Notes: generated by a model not told the origin, from the sequence alone. Shown: positions 1-7,773, counted from the stretch's first letter. The stretch is 64,000 bases of DNA from Alphaproteobacteria bacterium (GCA_006226495.1 SBGU01000054.1:1-64000); one strand, 5' to 3'. Numbers and translations: made by a program.

Positions 1-509
1 TTGTCGACATGGGCCGCCGCCTCAACCGTGCGCTGGCCAGTAAGGTCGAGGAACTGGCGGGCTACCGCTCCGAATTTTATGGCCGGCTGAAGGAGGTTCT
101 GTCGAACCGCCCCGAAATCCGCATCGAAGGCGACCGTTTTGTTTTCGACAGCGAACTGCTGTTCCAGTCCGGCAGCGCCGATCTGGGCCCCGAAGGCCGG
201 GCCGAAATGCGCAAGTTCGCCGAAACCCTGATCACCATCTCGCGCGAAATTCCGGGCGAACTGAACTGGATACTGCGGGTCGACGGCCACACCGACAAAC
301 GCCCGATCTCGAACGCCCAGTTCGCCAACAACTGGGAACTGTCGGCGGCGCGCGCCATTGCCGTGGTGCAGTTCCTGATTTCGGTCGGTGTACCACCGGA
401 ACGGCTGGCCGCAACGGGTTTTGGTGAATTCCAGCCCATCGACCCCAATGAAAATATCTTCGCCTACAGCCGCAACCGCCGCATCGAAATGCGGCTGACC
501 CAAAGGTAG
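1..509 (+). CDS. OmpA/MotB-family peptidoglycan-binding protein, 5' truncated
   Basis: The reading frame is open to the left edge of the window, so only the C-terminal part is present; the ATG at 9 is probably internal. About residues 45-165 form an OmpA-like domain: the segment VDGHTDKRP, then NNWELSAARA and the closing RNRRIEMRL are the usual peptidoglycan (diaminopimelate) contact motifs. The preceding stretch is helical, as in MotB-like proteins that pair with a MotA/TolQ-type proton channel. By family it should anchor a membrane complex to the cell wall. Whether the partner gene lies upstream cannot be seen. The next gene starts 4 bases after the stop codon. Confidence 0.85.
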   Translation, partial: VDMGRRLNRALASKVEELAGYRSEFYGRLKEVLSNRPEIRIEGDRFVFDSELLFQSGSADLGPEGRAEMRKFAETLITISREIPGELNWILRVDGHTDKRPISNAQFANNWELSAARAIAVVQFLISVGVPPERLAATGFGEFQPIDPNENIFAYSRNRRIEMRLTQR

Positions 510-513
510 GCCG

Positions 514-1539
514 GTGCGACGGCTCTGGACGGTTGCCGCCCTTGTGCTTGCCGCGCTGCCGGCCTTTGCGGCGGATGTGCCGGCCCCGGTGGCCGAGGTC
601 GGGCGCAAGCTGGCGGCGGGGGACTATAAGGGTGTTACCGCCGGTATGGTCAGCCGGGACGGCGAGGTGCTGTTCGAAGCCTATGCGCCGGGCCATGGCG
701 CGAAAGAACGGCACGATATCCGTTCCGCCACCAAAAGCATTACCGCGATCCTGGTGGGGGACCTGGTCGCAGACGGCAGCCTGAAGTCCGTGAATACGAA
801 AATCAGCGACATCCTGCCCGACCTGTTCGCCCATATGCCGGCGGGCGACGACCGGCGCGATATCACGGTAGAAGACGCGCTGACCATGCGCACGGGCCTG
901 GCCTGTGACGACTGGTCGCCCGCGTCGGTGGGGCATGAAGACAAGATGTACAAAACCCGCGACTGGATGGCCTTCCTGCTGTCGCAGCCGCTGGCTTACG
1001 AAGTGGGCAAACAGTTCAGCTATTGCACGGGTGGTGTGGTGCTTTTGGGCCGGGTGATCGAAAAGCTCGCCGGCATGCCGGTGCCGAAATATGCCGACGA
1101 ACGGCTGTTCGGCCCCCTGGGCATCGACGGCGCGCGCTGGCGCGATACACCAACCGGCCACACCGATACGGGCGGCCATATCAGGCTGACCTTGGGCGAC
1201 CTGCATAGCCTTGGCCGGTTGATGCTGGCGGGCGGCGACTGGCAGGGCAAGCGGCTGATCGCGCGCGACTGGTTCGAGGCCATGACCAGGGTGCAGACCA
1301 CCGTGCCGGGCCGGGGCGAAAAATACGGCTATCTCTGGTGGCTGAACAGCGGCGAGGTCGCGGGCAAACCGGTGTCGATCATGTTCGCGCACGGCAATGG
1401 CGGCAATTTCATTCTTGTGGTGCCGGAACTGGGCCTTGTGGGCGCCTTCACCGGCACCAACTTCGGCAAGCCCGAGCAGATGGTCCCGCTGCAGGTGTTC
1501 ACCCGCGAAATCGTGCCGGCCCTGGTGCGGGCAAAATAA
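514..1539 (+). CDS. Serine hydrolase, class C beta-lactamase-like family
   Basis: A 341-aa protein starting at GTG 514, four bases after the previous stop, so probably co-transcribed. Residues 1-20 look like a Sec signal peptide ending near AFAA, so it should be periplasmic. The nucleophile motif SxxK is visible as SATK in RSATKSITAI at about residue 72. A YxN-like element (FSYCTGG) and a late HGNGG element stand where the family has its Tyr and KTG-type motifs. By family it could be an esterase, DD-peptidase or related serine hydrolase. The substrate cannot be predicted, and true beta-lactamase activity is not implied. Confidence 0.8.
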   Translation: MRRLWTVAALVLAALPAFAADVPAPVAEVGRKLAAGDYKGVTAGMVSRDGEVLFEAYAPGHGAKERHDIRSATKSITAILVGDLVADGSLKSVNTKISDILPDLFAHMPAGDDRRDITVEDALTMRTGLACDDWSPASVGHEDKMYKTRDWMAFLLSQPLAYEVGKQFSYCTGGVVLLGRVIEKLAGMPVPKYADERLFGPLGIDGARWRDTPTGHTDTGGHIRLTLGDLHSLGRLMLAGGDWQGKRLIARDWFEAMTRVQTTVPGRGEKYGYLWWLNSGEVAGKPVSIMFAHGNGGNFILVVPELGLVGAFTGTNFGKPEQMVPLQVFTREIVPALVRAK

Positions 1540-1570
1540 ACACCACAACGGCATTTTCTGCCGCAGTCCC

Positions 1571-1595
1571 TATGGTTACTTTCCGGTTAACCATA
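1571..1595. repeat. Perfect 8-bp inverted repeat upstream of the SBP-like gene pair
   Basis: TATGGTTA (1571-1578) and TAACCATA (1588-1595) form a perfect inverted repeat with a 9-nt spacer. No T-tract follows, so it is not an obvious terminator. It lies in the only AT-richer gap before the two SBP-like genes and could be an operator. The function is inferred from position only. Confidence 0.35.
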
Positions 1596-1663
1596 AAACC
1601 TGAATTTATTAGAGGTTACCAGCGGTTGTTATTTGGGTTATTGTTTCAACCTGGCAATAATTC

Positions 1664-2581
1664 ATGGTCTTTATGTTCCGCATCGCCGCAGTATTGGTCG
1701 CCGTTCTTTTGCTGGCCCCCGCCGGCAGGGCGGAGCATTTCCGCATTGCCATCGCGTCGGAGGACGATCTCTATATCGGTGAAATCCTGCGGCTTGCGCT
1801 CGAGAAACTGGACGAGGGCCATTCGAGCGAGGTGATCCGCGGCCCGGAAATAGCCCAAAGCCGCGCGCTGCGTTCGCTGGGAACCGGTCGGGCGCATTTT
1901 GATGTCATCTACAGCGCCTATACCTTGGAGCGCGACAAGCGCCTGACCATGGTCAATTTCCCGCTGACCCGCGGCATGCTGGGCTACCGGGTGCTGGCGG
2001 TGCGGGCCGACCGCGCGGGCGCATTCGACCCCGCCATGAGCTTCGAAAAACTGCAATCCGGTATCTGTTTCGGCAGCGGCATGGACTGGCCGGACACCGA
2101 TGTGCTGAAGCGCGCCGGCCTGTGTGTGGTGACCGCTCATGACGAAAACCTGTGGCCCATGCTGGCGCGCGGGCGGTTCGATGCCTACCCGCGCGGGCTC
2201 ATCGAGGTCCTGTCCGAACTCGGCCGCGAAAGCGGGCGCCATGAAAAAGTGGGCCTTGCGCTCGACCCTTCCATCATGCTGGCTTACCGGCAGGACCTGT
2301 TCTTTTTCCTGCCGAAGCGGGACAAGGCCCGTGCCGCCATCATCCTCAGGGGCCTTGAGGCCATGCACGCCGACGGCAGCTACGACCGTTTCCTCTATAA
2401 TGTGCCGGCCATCCGCGACGCGCTCAGGGAAGTGCAGGGGCACCAGCGCACGACCTTCCACCTGAGCAACAAGCCCGACGGGGCCGCACTGGCCACCATT
2501 TCCGAGGAACACTGGTATCATTTCGACGATGCCGCCGCCGTTGCCGGCTTGATGGAACTGAGCGCCAGCCAGCACCAGTAG
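1664..2581 (+). CDS. Periplasmic SBP-like protein, copy 1 of a tandem pair
   Basis: A 305-aa protein with an N-terminal signal peptide ending near GRAEHF. It begins the mature part with HFRIAIASEDDLY and carries DVIYSAYT, LGYRVLAVR, MDWPDTD and DLFFFLPKR blocks, all conserved in the next gene. The size and layout suggest a solute-binding fold like bacterial family 3 extracellular binding proteins, but no transporter permease or ATPase is adjacent, so the ligand and role are unknown. The start could also be ATG 1673, and no strong ribosome binding site decides. The gene pair probably arose by local duplication. Confidence 0.6.
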   Translation: MVFMFRIAAVLVAVLLLAPAGRAEHFRIAIASEDDLYIGEILRLALEKLDEGHSSEVIRGPEIAQSRALRSLGTGRAHFDVIYSAYTLERDKRLTMVNFPLTRGMLGYRVLAVRADRAGAFDPAMSFEKLQSGICFGSGMDWPDTDVLKRAGLCVVTAHDENLWPMLARGRFDAYPRGLIEVLSELGRESGRHEKVGLALDPSIMLAYRQDLFFFLPKRDKARAAIILRGLEAMHADGSYDRFLYNVPAIRDALREVQGHQRTTFHLSNKPDGAALATISEEHWYHFDDAAAVAGLMELSASQHQ

Positions 2582-2666
2582 GGCACCGGTGGCACCTGTG
2601 GGCCATTCCCGCTTTTCCTTCGCTGTCTTTGCTGTAGCATGGGACCCATGACCATGGAGTGAAGGC

Positions 2667-3575
2667 ATGAAACACCTGTTGGCCGCCCTGTTGGTGGCGT
2701 TTCTTCTGGCGCCGGCGGGCCGCGCCGAACATTTCCGTATCGCCATTGCATCCGAACACGACCTGTATGTCGGTGACCTTTTGCGCCTTGCGCTCGGGGC
2801 GGAAGGCGGCGGCCATACGATGGAAGTGGTGCGCGCCGATGTGGCGCCGCAAAGCCAGGCACTGAAGGCCCTGGAAAGCGGCGCGGGCGGTTATGATGTG
2901 CTTTACAGCGCCTACACGCCGGGCCGCGAGAAGCGCTTCGCCATGGTGAAATTCCCGCTGACCCACGGCATGCTGGGCTACCGCCTGCTGGCGGTGCGCG
3001 ACGAGAAGGGCAACCCCTTCCGCAAGGGGATGAGCCTCGAGGAGTTGAAGGCCAACGCCTGCTTCGGTTCGGCCCCCGATTGGCCGGATACCGACATCAT
3101 GCGCGGCGCCGGCCTGTGTGTGGCCACGGGCAATGATGAAAACCTGTGGTCGATGCTGGCGCGCGGGCGCTATACCGCCTTCCCGCGCGGCCTGATTGAG
3201 GTGATGGCAGAGCTGGACCATGAAAACGGCCTTGGCGGCAAGGTGCGGCTGATCCTCGACCAGAGTGTGATGCTGTCCTACCACCAGGACCTGTTCTTCT
3301 TCCTGCCGAAGGGGGCGGAGGCCAAGGCCGACATCCTCCAGCGCGGGCTCGCCGCCGCGCTTGCCGACGGCCGGTACGACAGGTTCCTGTTTTCGGTGCC
3401 CGCCATCCGGCTTGCGCTGCAGGAAGTCGCGAAGACGGAACGCACCACGTTCCACCTGGCCGCCGGGCCACAAACCACGGCGCTATCGGACGTGCCCGCC
3501 GAATACTGGTACCATTTCGACAACGCCGCCACCGTGGCGCCCTATCTGGCCATGGGCACGGCCATGCGGAAGTAG
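2667..3575 (+). CDS. Periplasmic SBP-like protein, copy 2 of a tandem pair
   Basis: A 302-aa paralogue of the gene 85 bp upstream, alignable over its full length: HFRIAIASEHDLYVGD, DVLYSAYT, LGYRLLAVR, DWPDTDIMRGAGLCV, DENLWSMLARGRY and QDLFFFLPKG all have counterparts. Residues 1-20 form a signal peptide (LAPAGRAEHF). The start is supported by GGAGTGAAGGC directly before ATG 2667. It is probably a secreted binding-type protein with the SBP fold and no cognate ABC transporter in view. A role in sensing rather than uptake is possible, but that is speculation. Confidence 0.6.
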   Translation: MKHLLAALLVAFLLAPAGRAEHFRIAIASEHDLYVGDLLRLALGAEGGGHTMEVVRADVAPQSQALKALESGAGGYDVLYSAYTPGREKRFAMVKFPLTHGMLGYRLLAVRDEKGNPFRKGMSLEELKANACFGSAPDWPDTDIMRGAGLCVATGNDENLWSMLARGRYTAFPRGLIEVMAELDHENGLGGKVRLILDQSVMLSYHQDLFFFLPKGAEAKADILQRGLAAALADGRYDRFLFSVPAIRLALQEVAKTERTTFHLAAGPQTTALSDVPAEYWYHFDNAATVAPYLAMGTAMRK

Positions 3576-3620
3576 GGGCTTTCGGATGAAGGCATAGTGT
3601 GGATCAGGGAATTCAGTATC

Positions 3621-4352
3621 CTATCCATCAAGAAACTTGAACTGAAAGCTGTATTTCTTGAGGAGAAGGCTTGGCACGACGCGAGCGGACGATTGAACCT
3701 TAGGGTCAAAATCACTAGCCACTAGAATGCCCCGGATTTGGCAGTCTGGTTCTTCAAGTGCTAAGTCGCCCATATAGCTCAGTATTTGAACAATAGCGTC
3801 CTTGCGAGCTTTTCCTGCCTTGAGTTCAACTACGACGATATTACCCTCGCTGTCCCGCGCGGTAATATCAATAAAGCCTGACGCAACATGTCTCTCAACA
3901 CCTTCATCGGCAATGGTAAGGCCGGGTTCCAGGTCGGAAATTGCGCTGCGAAGCGCAATTTGCATATCACGCTCTAATCCAAACAGCCCGGCCGTTTGAT
4001 CCACGGTCTCCGACAGTCCCGATTGCTCTTCGATTTCTATTCTCACCGGACTGCCAGTGTCGTCGGACTCGTCCAGAAATGCGAGATAGCGTTCGGTCGC
4101 GTTGCGATATGACGCTAGATTGTTACGGATATTTCCTGAAAACAAAATTTTAGATGGATTTGGCTTCCCTTGCCGCTCGTCGAACGTGGAATAGCGGAGT
4201 TCTTCGATAATACCCTTAAGGCGATCGCTTTTATATTGTTCATCGAGGTCGCCGTATGCTTCCTCAACTTTCCGGACGCGGTGGATTTGTGCGCCAACAG
4301 TATTTTCCTGATATTTGCGATCTTGCAGCCACTGCTTGTAATCCGCCCGCAT
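3621..4352 (-). CDS. NucS/DUF91-like PD-(D/E)xK nuclease-domain protein
   Basis: I take ATG 4352 as the start (243 aa); the frame extends upstream, but into the end of the ABC transporter gene. Residues 1-95 (YKQWLQDRKYQENT onward) are helical and recall a DNA-binding core of the integrase SAM-like kind. Residues about 125-243 match the C-terminal nuclease domain of NucS/EndoMS-like proteins: D162 in GFIDITARD, E176 and K178 in VVELKAGKA, and Q189 in QILSYMG form a complete PD-(D/E)xK-type site. The gene and its surroundings are visibly richer in A+T than both flanks, suggesting transfer. It may act in DNA repair or defence; the substrate is unknown. Confidence 0.7.
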   Translation of the reverse strand: MRADYKQWLQDRKYQENTVGAQIHRVRKVEEAYGDLDEQYKSDRLKGIIEELRYSTFDERQGKPNPSKILFSGNIRNNLASYRNATERYLAFLDESDDTGSPVRIEIEEQSGLSETVDQTAGLFGLERDMQIALRSAISDLEPGLTIADEGVERHVASGFIDITARDSEGNIVVVELKAGKARKDAIVQILSYMGDLALEEPDCQIRGILVASDFDPKVQSSARVVPSLLLKKYSFQFKFLDG

Positions 4353-4413
4353 TGTTACATTCCTTGGCAAATTTCGATTACAAAACACTACTTCAAATGG
4401 CTTCTGCGGTCGC

Positions 4414-6204
4414 TCATATATTTGAAGTCTCCCCGAACTGCAGGTCGGCGAGGCGTTTATAGAGGCCGTCCTGTCTGGCCAGTTCCTCGTGTGTGCCTTC
4501 GGCAACGATGCGGCCGCCGTCCAGGACGATGATGCGGTCGGCTTTTTTGACCGTGGCCAGCCGGTGCGCGATCACAAGCGTCGTGCGGCCCTTCATCAGA
4601 TGTTCGAGTGCTTCCTGCACCTTGAGTTCGCTTTCGGCATCCAAGGCACTGGTGGCCTCGTCCAGGAGCAGGATCGGCGCGTCGCGCAGGATGGCGCGGG
4701 CGATGGCGATACGCTGGCGCTGGCCGCCAGACAGGCGCGTGCCGCGTTCACCCAGGAAGGTGTTATAGCCTTCGGGCGAGTTTTCGATGAAGTCGCGCGC
4801 GGCGGCGGCGTCGGCGGCGGCCCGGACCTCGTCGTCCGTGGCATCCAGCCGGCCATAGCGGATGTTTTCGGCGATCGTGTCGGCGAAAATGATGGTGTCC
4901 TGCGGCACCAGCGACAGGTGGCGGCGGAAGTCCCTGGGGTCGGTGTCATGGATATTGACGCCGTCGATGGCCACGGACCCCGATTGCGGGTCATAGAACC
5001 TGAGGAGGAGTTGCAGCACGGTTGATTTGCCAGCACCTGACGGGCCCACAAGCGCCACGGTTTCACCGGGCCTCAGGGTCAGAGAAAAATCCTCAAGTGC
5101 CGCAATGCCGGGTTTGGACGGATAATGGAAATTCACGCCCTCGAACCGGATTTCGCCTTTCACCTTTTCAGGCAGCTTTTTCGGGTTCGCTGGTGCCTTG
5201 ATATGGGTATCGGCGGCCAAGAGTTCGGCCAGGCGCCCGGCGGCACCGGCGGCGCGCTGCAGTTCGCTATAGACTTCCGACAGGGCGCCGAAGGCACCGG
5301 CCACAAACACCGCCCGCATGATGAAATCGAGCATATCGCCGCCGGACATGGTGCCGGCCATCACATCATGCGCACCTTCATACAGGATCAGGGCGATGGC
5401 GCCGAAGATCAGGAAGATCATCGAGGCGGTCATCCAGGCGCGCACGGTGATGCGGCGGCGCGCGGCCACGAAGGCATCGTCAACCTGCCGGCCGAAACGG
5501 GTGGCTTCGGCGCTTTCCTGGGTGAAGGCCTGCACGATATTCAACGCCGCCAGCGATTCGTTCGCGCGCGCGCCCACATCGGCCACCTTGTCCTGGCTGG
5601 TGCGCGACAGGTTCCTGACCTTGCGCCCGACAATGATGATGATGGCCAACAGGACCGGGATCACCACGATGATATAGCTCATCAGCTTGGGCGACATGAT
5701 GAAGAGCCAGATGGTGCCGGCAACCGCGATCAGCATGTTCCTGATCCAGACCGACAGGCTGGACCCCACGATGGTTTGCACCAAGGTGGTGTCGGCGGTC
5801 AGGCGCGAGACAATCTCGCCGGGGCGGTTGGTCTCGAAAAATTCGGGCGACAGGGTAATCAGGCGCTCGTACACCGCCTTGCGGATATCGGCCACCACCC
5901 GTTCGCCGAGCCAGGTGACATAATAGAATCGGAACGCGGTCGAGAGCGCGAGCACGGCCACAATGGCCACGAACACCAGGAAATAGTCGTTCACCTTCTG
6001 GGCATTGTCGGCGGAGAAACCCTTGTCGACAATATCGCCGAGTGCTGTGGGCACCACCAGCACGGTGCCGGCGGCGATGATGAGGAACAGGCCCGCAAGC
6101 GCGATGCGCCCCTTGTAGGGCAGAAGGAAGGACCAGAGGGTCCTGAGGTTGTTCAGCTTGCCTTTGGGGGGCTCGTGTTCGCGGCGGACTGCACTGTCGC
6201 TCAT
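4414..6204 (-). CDS. ABC exporter half-transporter (MsbA-related, permease-ATPase fusion)
   Basis: I place the start at ATG 6204 (MSDSAVRREHE, 596 aa), preceded by GGGAGACAAAAGACC; the frame runs further upstream without support. Residues about 25-330 carry six predicted transmembrane helices of a type I exporter. Residues 345-590 are the ATPase: Walker A GPSGAGKST, Q-loop VPQDT, signature LSGGQRQR, Walker B ILLLDEATS and the switch His in VIAHRL. It should homodimerise in the inner membrane and export a lipid or hydrophobic compound. It is divergent from rpmE. Substrate unassigned. Confidence 0.88.
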   Translation of the reverse strand: MSDSAVRREHEPPKGKLNNLRTLWSFLLPYKGRIALAGLFLIIAAGTVLVVPTALGDIVDKGFSADNAQKVNDYFLVFVAIVAVLALSTAFRFYYVTWLGERVVADIRKAVYERLITLSPEFFETNRPGEIVSRLTADTTLVQTIVGSSLSVWIRNMLIAVAGTIWLFIMSPKLMSYIIVVIPVLLAIIIIVGRKVRNLSRTSQDKVADVGARANESLAALNIVQAFTQESAEATRFGRQVDDAFVAARRRITVRAWMTASMIFLIFGAIALILYEGAHDVMAGTMSGGDMLDFIMRAVFVAGAFGALSEVYSELQRAAGAAGRLAELLAADTHIKAPANPKKLPEKVKGEIRFEGVNFHYPSKPGIAALEDFSLTLRPGETVALVGPSGAGKSTVLQLLLRFYDPQSGSVAIDGVNIHDTDPRDFRRHLSLVPQDTIIFADTIAENIRYGRLDATDDEVRAAADAAAARDFIENSPEGYNTFLGERGTRLSGGQRQRIAIARAILRDAPILLLDEATSALDAESELKVQEALEHLMKGRTTLVIAHRLATVKKADRIIVLDGGRIVAEGTHEELARQDGLYKRLADLQFGETSNI

Positions 6205-6414
6205 TGGTCTTTTGTCTCCCGTGTGTGCCGTCACATATAGGCCCTGGGGACACGCATTCCAATGCGGGATTTGGACTTTTACCCGATGCGGACGAAATGC
6301 CGGACGGCCCGGGCAATCTTTTTTGGGGCCCACAGGCGCCAAAGCGCAGATTCAGCCTTGCGTTCACGCGAAACTTACCCTATACGGACGCCTCGTTTTC
6401 GGAGATTTAAGACC

Positions 6415-6639
6415 ATGAAACAAGATATTCATCCCGACTACCACACCATCAAAGTGGTAATGACCGACGGGACGACTTACGAGACCCGGTCCACCTGGGG
6501 TTCGGAAGGCGACACGATGACCCTTGAGATCGACCCGAAGTCCCACCCGGCCTGGACCGGCGGCGCCCGCGCCGTTATGGAAGGTGGCCAGGTTGCCCGC
6601 TTCAAGAAGCGGTTCGGTGCCTTCTCTCTCAAGAAGTAA
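6415..6639 (+). CDS. rpmE: 50S ribosomal protein L31
   Basis: A 74-aa protein beginning [19 protein letters not shown], the standard opening of bacterial L31, with the expected YETRSTWG and [11 protein letters not shown] segments and a basic end ([12 protein letters not shown]). The zinc-binding cysteines of the zinc-containing L31 form are absent, as is usual in alphaproteobacteria. It binds the large subunit near the central protuberance and bridges to the small subunit. It is a single gene ending in a strong intrinsic terminator 30 bp downstream, and is divergent from the ABC exporter. Confidence 0.95.
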   Translation: MKQDIHPDYHTIKVVMTDGTTYETRSTWGSEGDTMTLEIDPKSHPAWTGGARAVMEGGQVARFKKRFGAFSLKK

Positions 6640-6668
6640 GTGCTTCCCGCACAACCGGTTTTTGGAAA

Positions 6669-6695
6669 AGGCGCCTGATCTCAGGCGCCTTTTTC
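6669..6695 (+). terminator. Intrinsic terminator of rpmE
   Basis: AGGCGCCTG (6669-6677) pairs with CAGGCGCCT (6682-6690) around a 4-nt loop and is followed by a run of T. This is the expected form of a Rho-independent terminator. Confidence 0.9.
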
Positions 6696-6705
6696 GCGTC
6701 TCCCC

Positions 6706-6735
6706 CTTGCAAGGCTGAAACGCTGTTCCCACATT
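6706..6735 (+). promoter_or_regulatory. Candidate RpoH (sigma-32) promoter of the hsp20 gene
   Basis: CTTGCAA (6706-6712), 15 nt, then CCCACATT (6728-6735) resemble the CTTGAAA and CCCATNT elements recognised by heat-shock sigma factors. Transcription would start near 6743, leaving a 5' leader of about 90 nt that contains the thermometer-like hairpin. The assignment rests on motif similarity and on the nature of the downstream gene. Confidence 0.45.
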
Positions 6736-6807
6736 AGTCCTGTCGGTCGCCGAATGGTCGGGGCCGGCACGTGGAAACAGAGGCCGGGCCAGTTGGCCGG
6801 CCGGAAA

Positions 6808-6833
6808 TCAGTCGCTTCACAAGGAGGACATGA
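6808..6833 (+). promoter_or_regulatory. ROSE-like RNA thermometer hairpin over the hsp20 ribosome binding site
   Basis: The motif TCGCT (6812-6816; ROSE consensus UYGCU) lies five bases before AAGGAGGA (6821-6828). TCAGTC (6808-6813) can pair with GACATGA (6827-6833, one A bulged), and GCU can close against AGG with a G-G pair, which buries the Shine-Dalgarno sequence up to the start codon. A further GC-rich hairpin (GGCCGG 6782-6787 with CCGGCC 6797-6802) lies upstream, as ROSE elements usually have. The fold is read by eye. Confidence 0.5.
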
Positions 6834-6834
6834 C

Positions 6835-7293
6835 ATGCGTACCTTTGACCTTACCCCCCTGCTTCGCAGCACCGTCGGTTTCGATCACCTGAACCGCCTT
6901 CTCGATTCGGCCCTGAATACCGATGCGAGCGCAAGCTACCCCCCGTATAATATCGAAAAGCTGAGCGAAGACGATTATCGCATCACCATGGCCGTTGCCG
7001 GTTTTGCGCCCGCTGAGCTGACTGTCGTGGTTGAAGACGGCACCCTCATTCTGGCTGGCCGTGCCCAGGAAGAAGACGGCGAGCGCCGCTTCCTGCATCG
7101 CGGCATCGCCAAACGCGCTTTCGAGCGCCGCTTCGAGCTGGCCGACACCATCCAGGTGGGTGATGCCCGCTTTGAAAACGGCCTTCTGGAAGTCGAACTG
7201 AAGCGGGTGATCCCGGATCACAAGAAACCGCGCCAGATCGAGATCCGGTCCGACCAGCCGACGGTCAAGACCATCGAGGCCGACGCGGCCTGA
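6835..7293 (+). CDS. Small heat shock protein, Hsp20/alpha-crystallin family
   Basis: A 152-aa protein (MRTFDLTPLLRSTVGFDHL). The start at ATG 6835 is fixed by AAGGAGGA eight bases upstream; an upstream in-frame ATG at 6754 lacks support. Residues about 38-130 form the alpha-crystallin domain: PPYNIEKLSEDDYRI, the AVAGF turn, and FENGLLEVELKRVIP near the end, followed by a short acidic tail. It is an ATP-independent holdase similar to IbpA, binding unfolding proteins in the cytoplasm. The upstream sigma-32-like promoter and ROSE-like hairpin suggest transcriptional and translational heat control. Confidence 0.93.
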   Translation: MRTFDLTPLLRSTVGFDHLNRLLDSALNTDASASYPPYNIEKLSEDDYRITMAVAGFAPAELTVVVEDGTLILAGRAQEEDGERRFLHRGIAKRAFERRFELADTIQVGDARFENGLLEVELKRVIPDHKKPRQIEIRSDQPTVKTIEADAA

Positions 7294-7338
7294 GGCCATA
7301 CCCCTGAAATCAGAGGCGGGGCCAGTTTGCCCCGTCCC

Positions 7339-7399
7339 ACCGGCCAGCGCCCGGCATGACCGTGCGTGTACAGAGTAACGTTGCCGGTTGCTGGCCGGT
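7339..7399 (+). repeat. Long nested inverted repeat downstream of hsp20
   Basis: ACCGGCCAGC (7339-7348) and GCTGGCCGGT (7390-7399) are a perfect 10-bp inverted repeat. Nested inside, CCGGCA (7351-7356) pairs with TGCCGG (7382-7387). As RNA this is a 16-bp stem with a small internal loop and a 25-nt apical loop. It may end or protect the hsp20 transcript or belong to a structured RNA. No T-run follows directly. Confidence 0.5.
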
Positions 7400-7430
7400 C
7401 TTTACGAAATCTTTGCATTCTTTTGGCAGA

Positions 7431-7510
7431 TTTCCTCCCGACGACTCCTCGCTGTCGTAAACCTGACGTGAGGGCCCACCTCCCCCAGAGCACAGCCCTC
7501 ACGCCTTTTT
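7431..7510 (+). ncRNA. Candidate trans-acting sRNA with anti-Shine-Dalgarno loops
   Basis: There is no ORF here. Two hairpins are visible: ACGAC (7441-7445) with GTCGT (7454-7458), exposing TCCTCGCT; and CGTGAGGGC (7467-7475) with GCCCTCACG (7495-7503), exposing a C-rich loop containing CCACCTCCCCC, then CC and five T, which makes the second hairpin an intrinsic terminator. The single-stranded leader holds TTCCTCCC. Repeated CUCCUCCC-like motifs in hairpin loops are characteristic of the alphaproteobacterial cuckoo/CcsR-type sRNAs, which pair with ribosome binding sites. No convincing promoter was found, so the 5' end is uncertain. Confidence 0.45.
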
Positions 7511-7531
7511 GGCGATTTTGAATATTCATTG

Positions 7532-7566
7532 AAAAAAGGCGGACCCGGATCTGGGCCCGCCTTTTT
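7532..7566. terminator. Bidirectional intrinsic terminator
   Basis: GGCGG-A-CCC pairs with GGG-C-CCGCC around GGATCT, flanked by six A on the left and five T on the right, so it can stop transcription from both directions. On the minus strand it would end the DUF1192 transcript. Confidence 0.8.
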
Positions 7567-7603
7567 GGTTTTTGCGGCGATGGCTGAAAGGCGCGCCCTG
7601 CAT

Positions 7604-7773
7604 CCTGCCCTTCGACAGGCTCAGGGCGAGCGGTAAGCTCCGGTTCGGTGTCCTGTATCCTGCCCTTCGACAGGCTCAGGGCGCACGGTGGGGGCGGGCC
7701 GATTTTATTGCGGGTGGCCCCAATTGGTGCAAACACGGCCAACCCCGTTCGGGCTGAGCTTGTCGAAGCCCGG
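7604..7773. repeat. Dispersed palindromic repeat, cluster 1 (three copies)
   Basis: Copies at 7604-7633 and 7659-7690 read CTGCCCTTCGACAGGCTCAG followed by GGCG; the third at 7743-7773 is inverted (CCGTTCGGGCTGAGCTTGTC continuing GAAGCCCGGG). The same 28-30 bp unit recurs at 14.3-14.5 kb and 15.9-16.1 kb, always between genes. The unit is partly palindromic and occurs in pairs of opposite orientation, like REP/REPIN elements mobilised by a transposase elsewhere in a genome. No such transposase lies in the window. Confidence 0.85.

Noticed and set aside
514-1539. Acquired beta-lactamase resistance gene
   Set aside because: SxxK is present, but the family is broad (esterases, peptidases), the gene follows its neighbour closely and has normal composition, so a resistance role is not supported.
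7300-7566. 6S RNA
   Set aside because: The region is structured, but I could not draw the long stem with a central open bubble that defines 6S RNA. A two-hairpin sRNA fits better.
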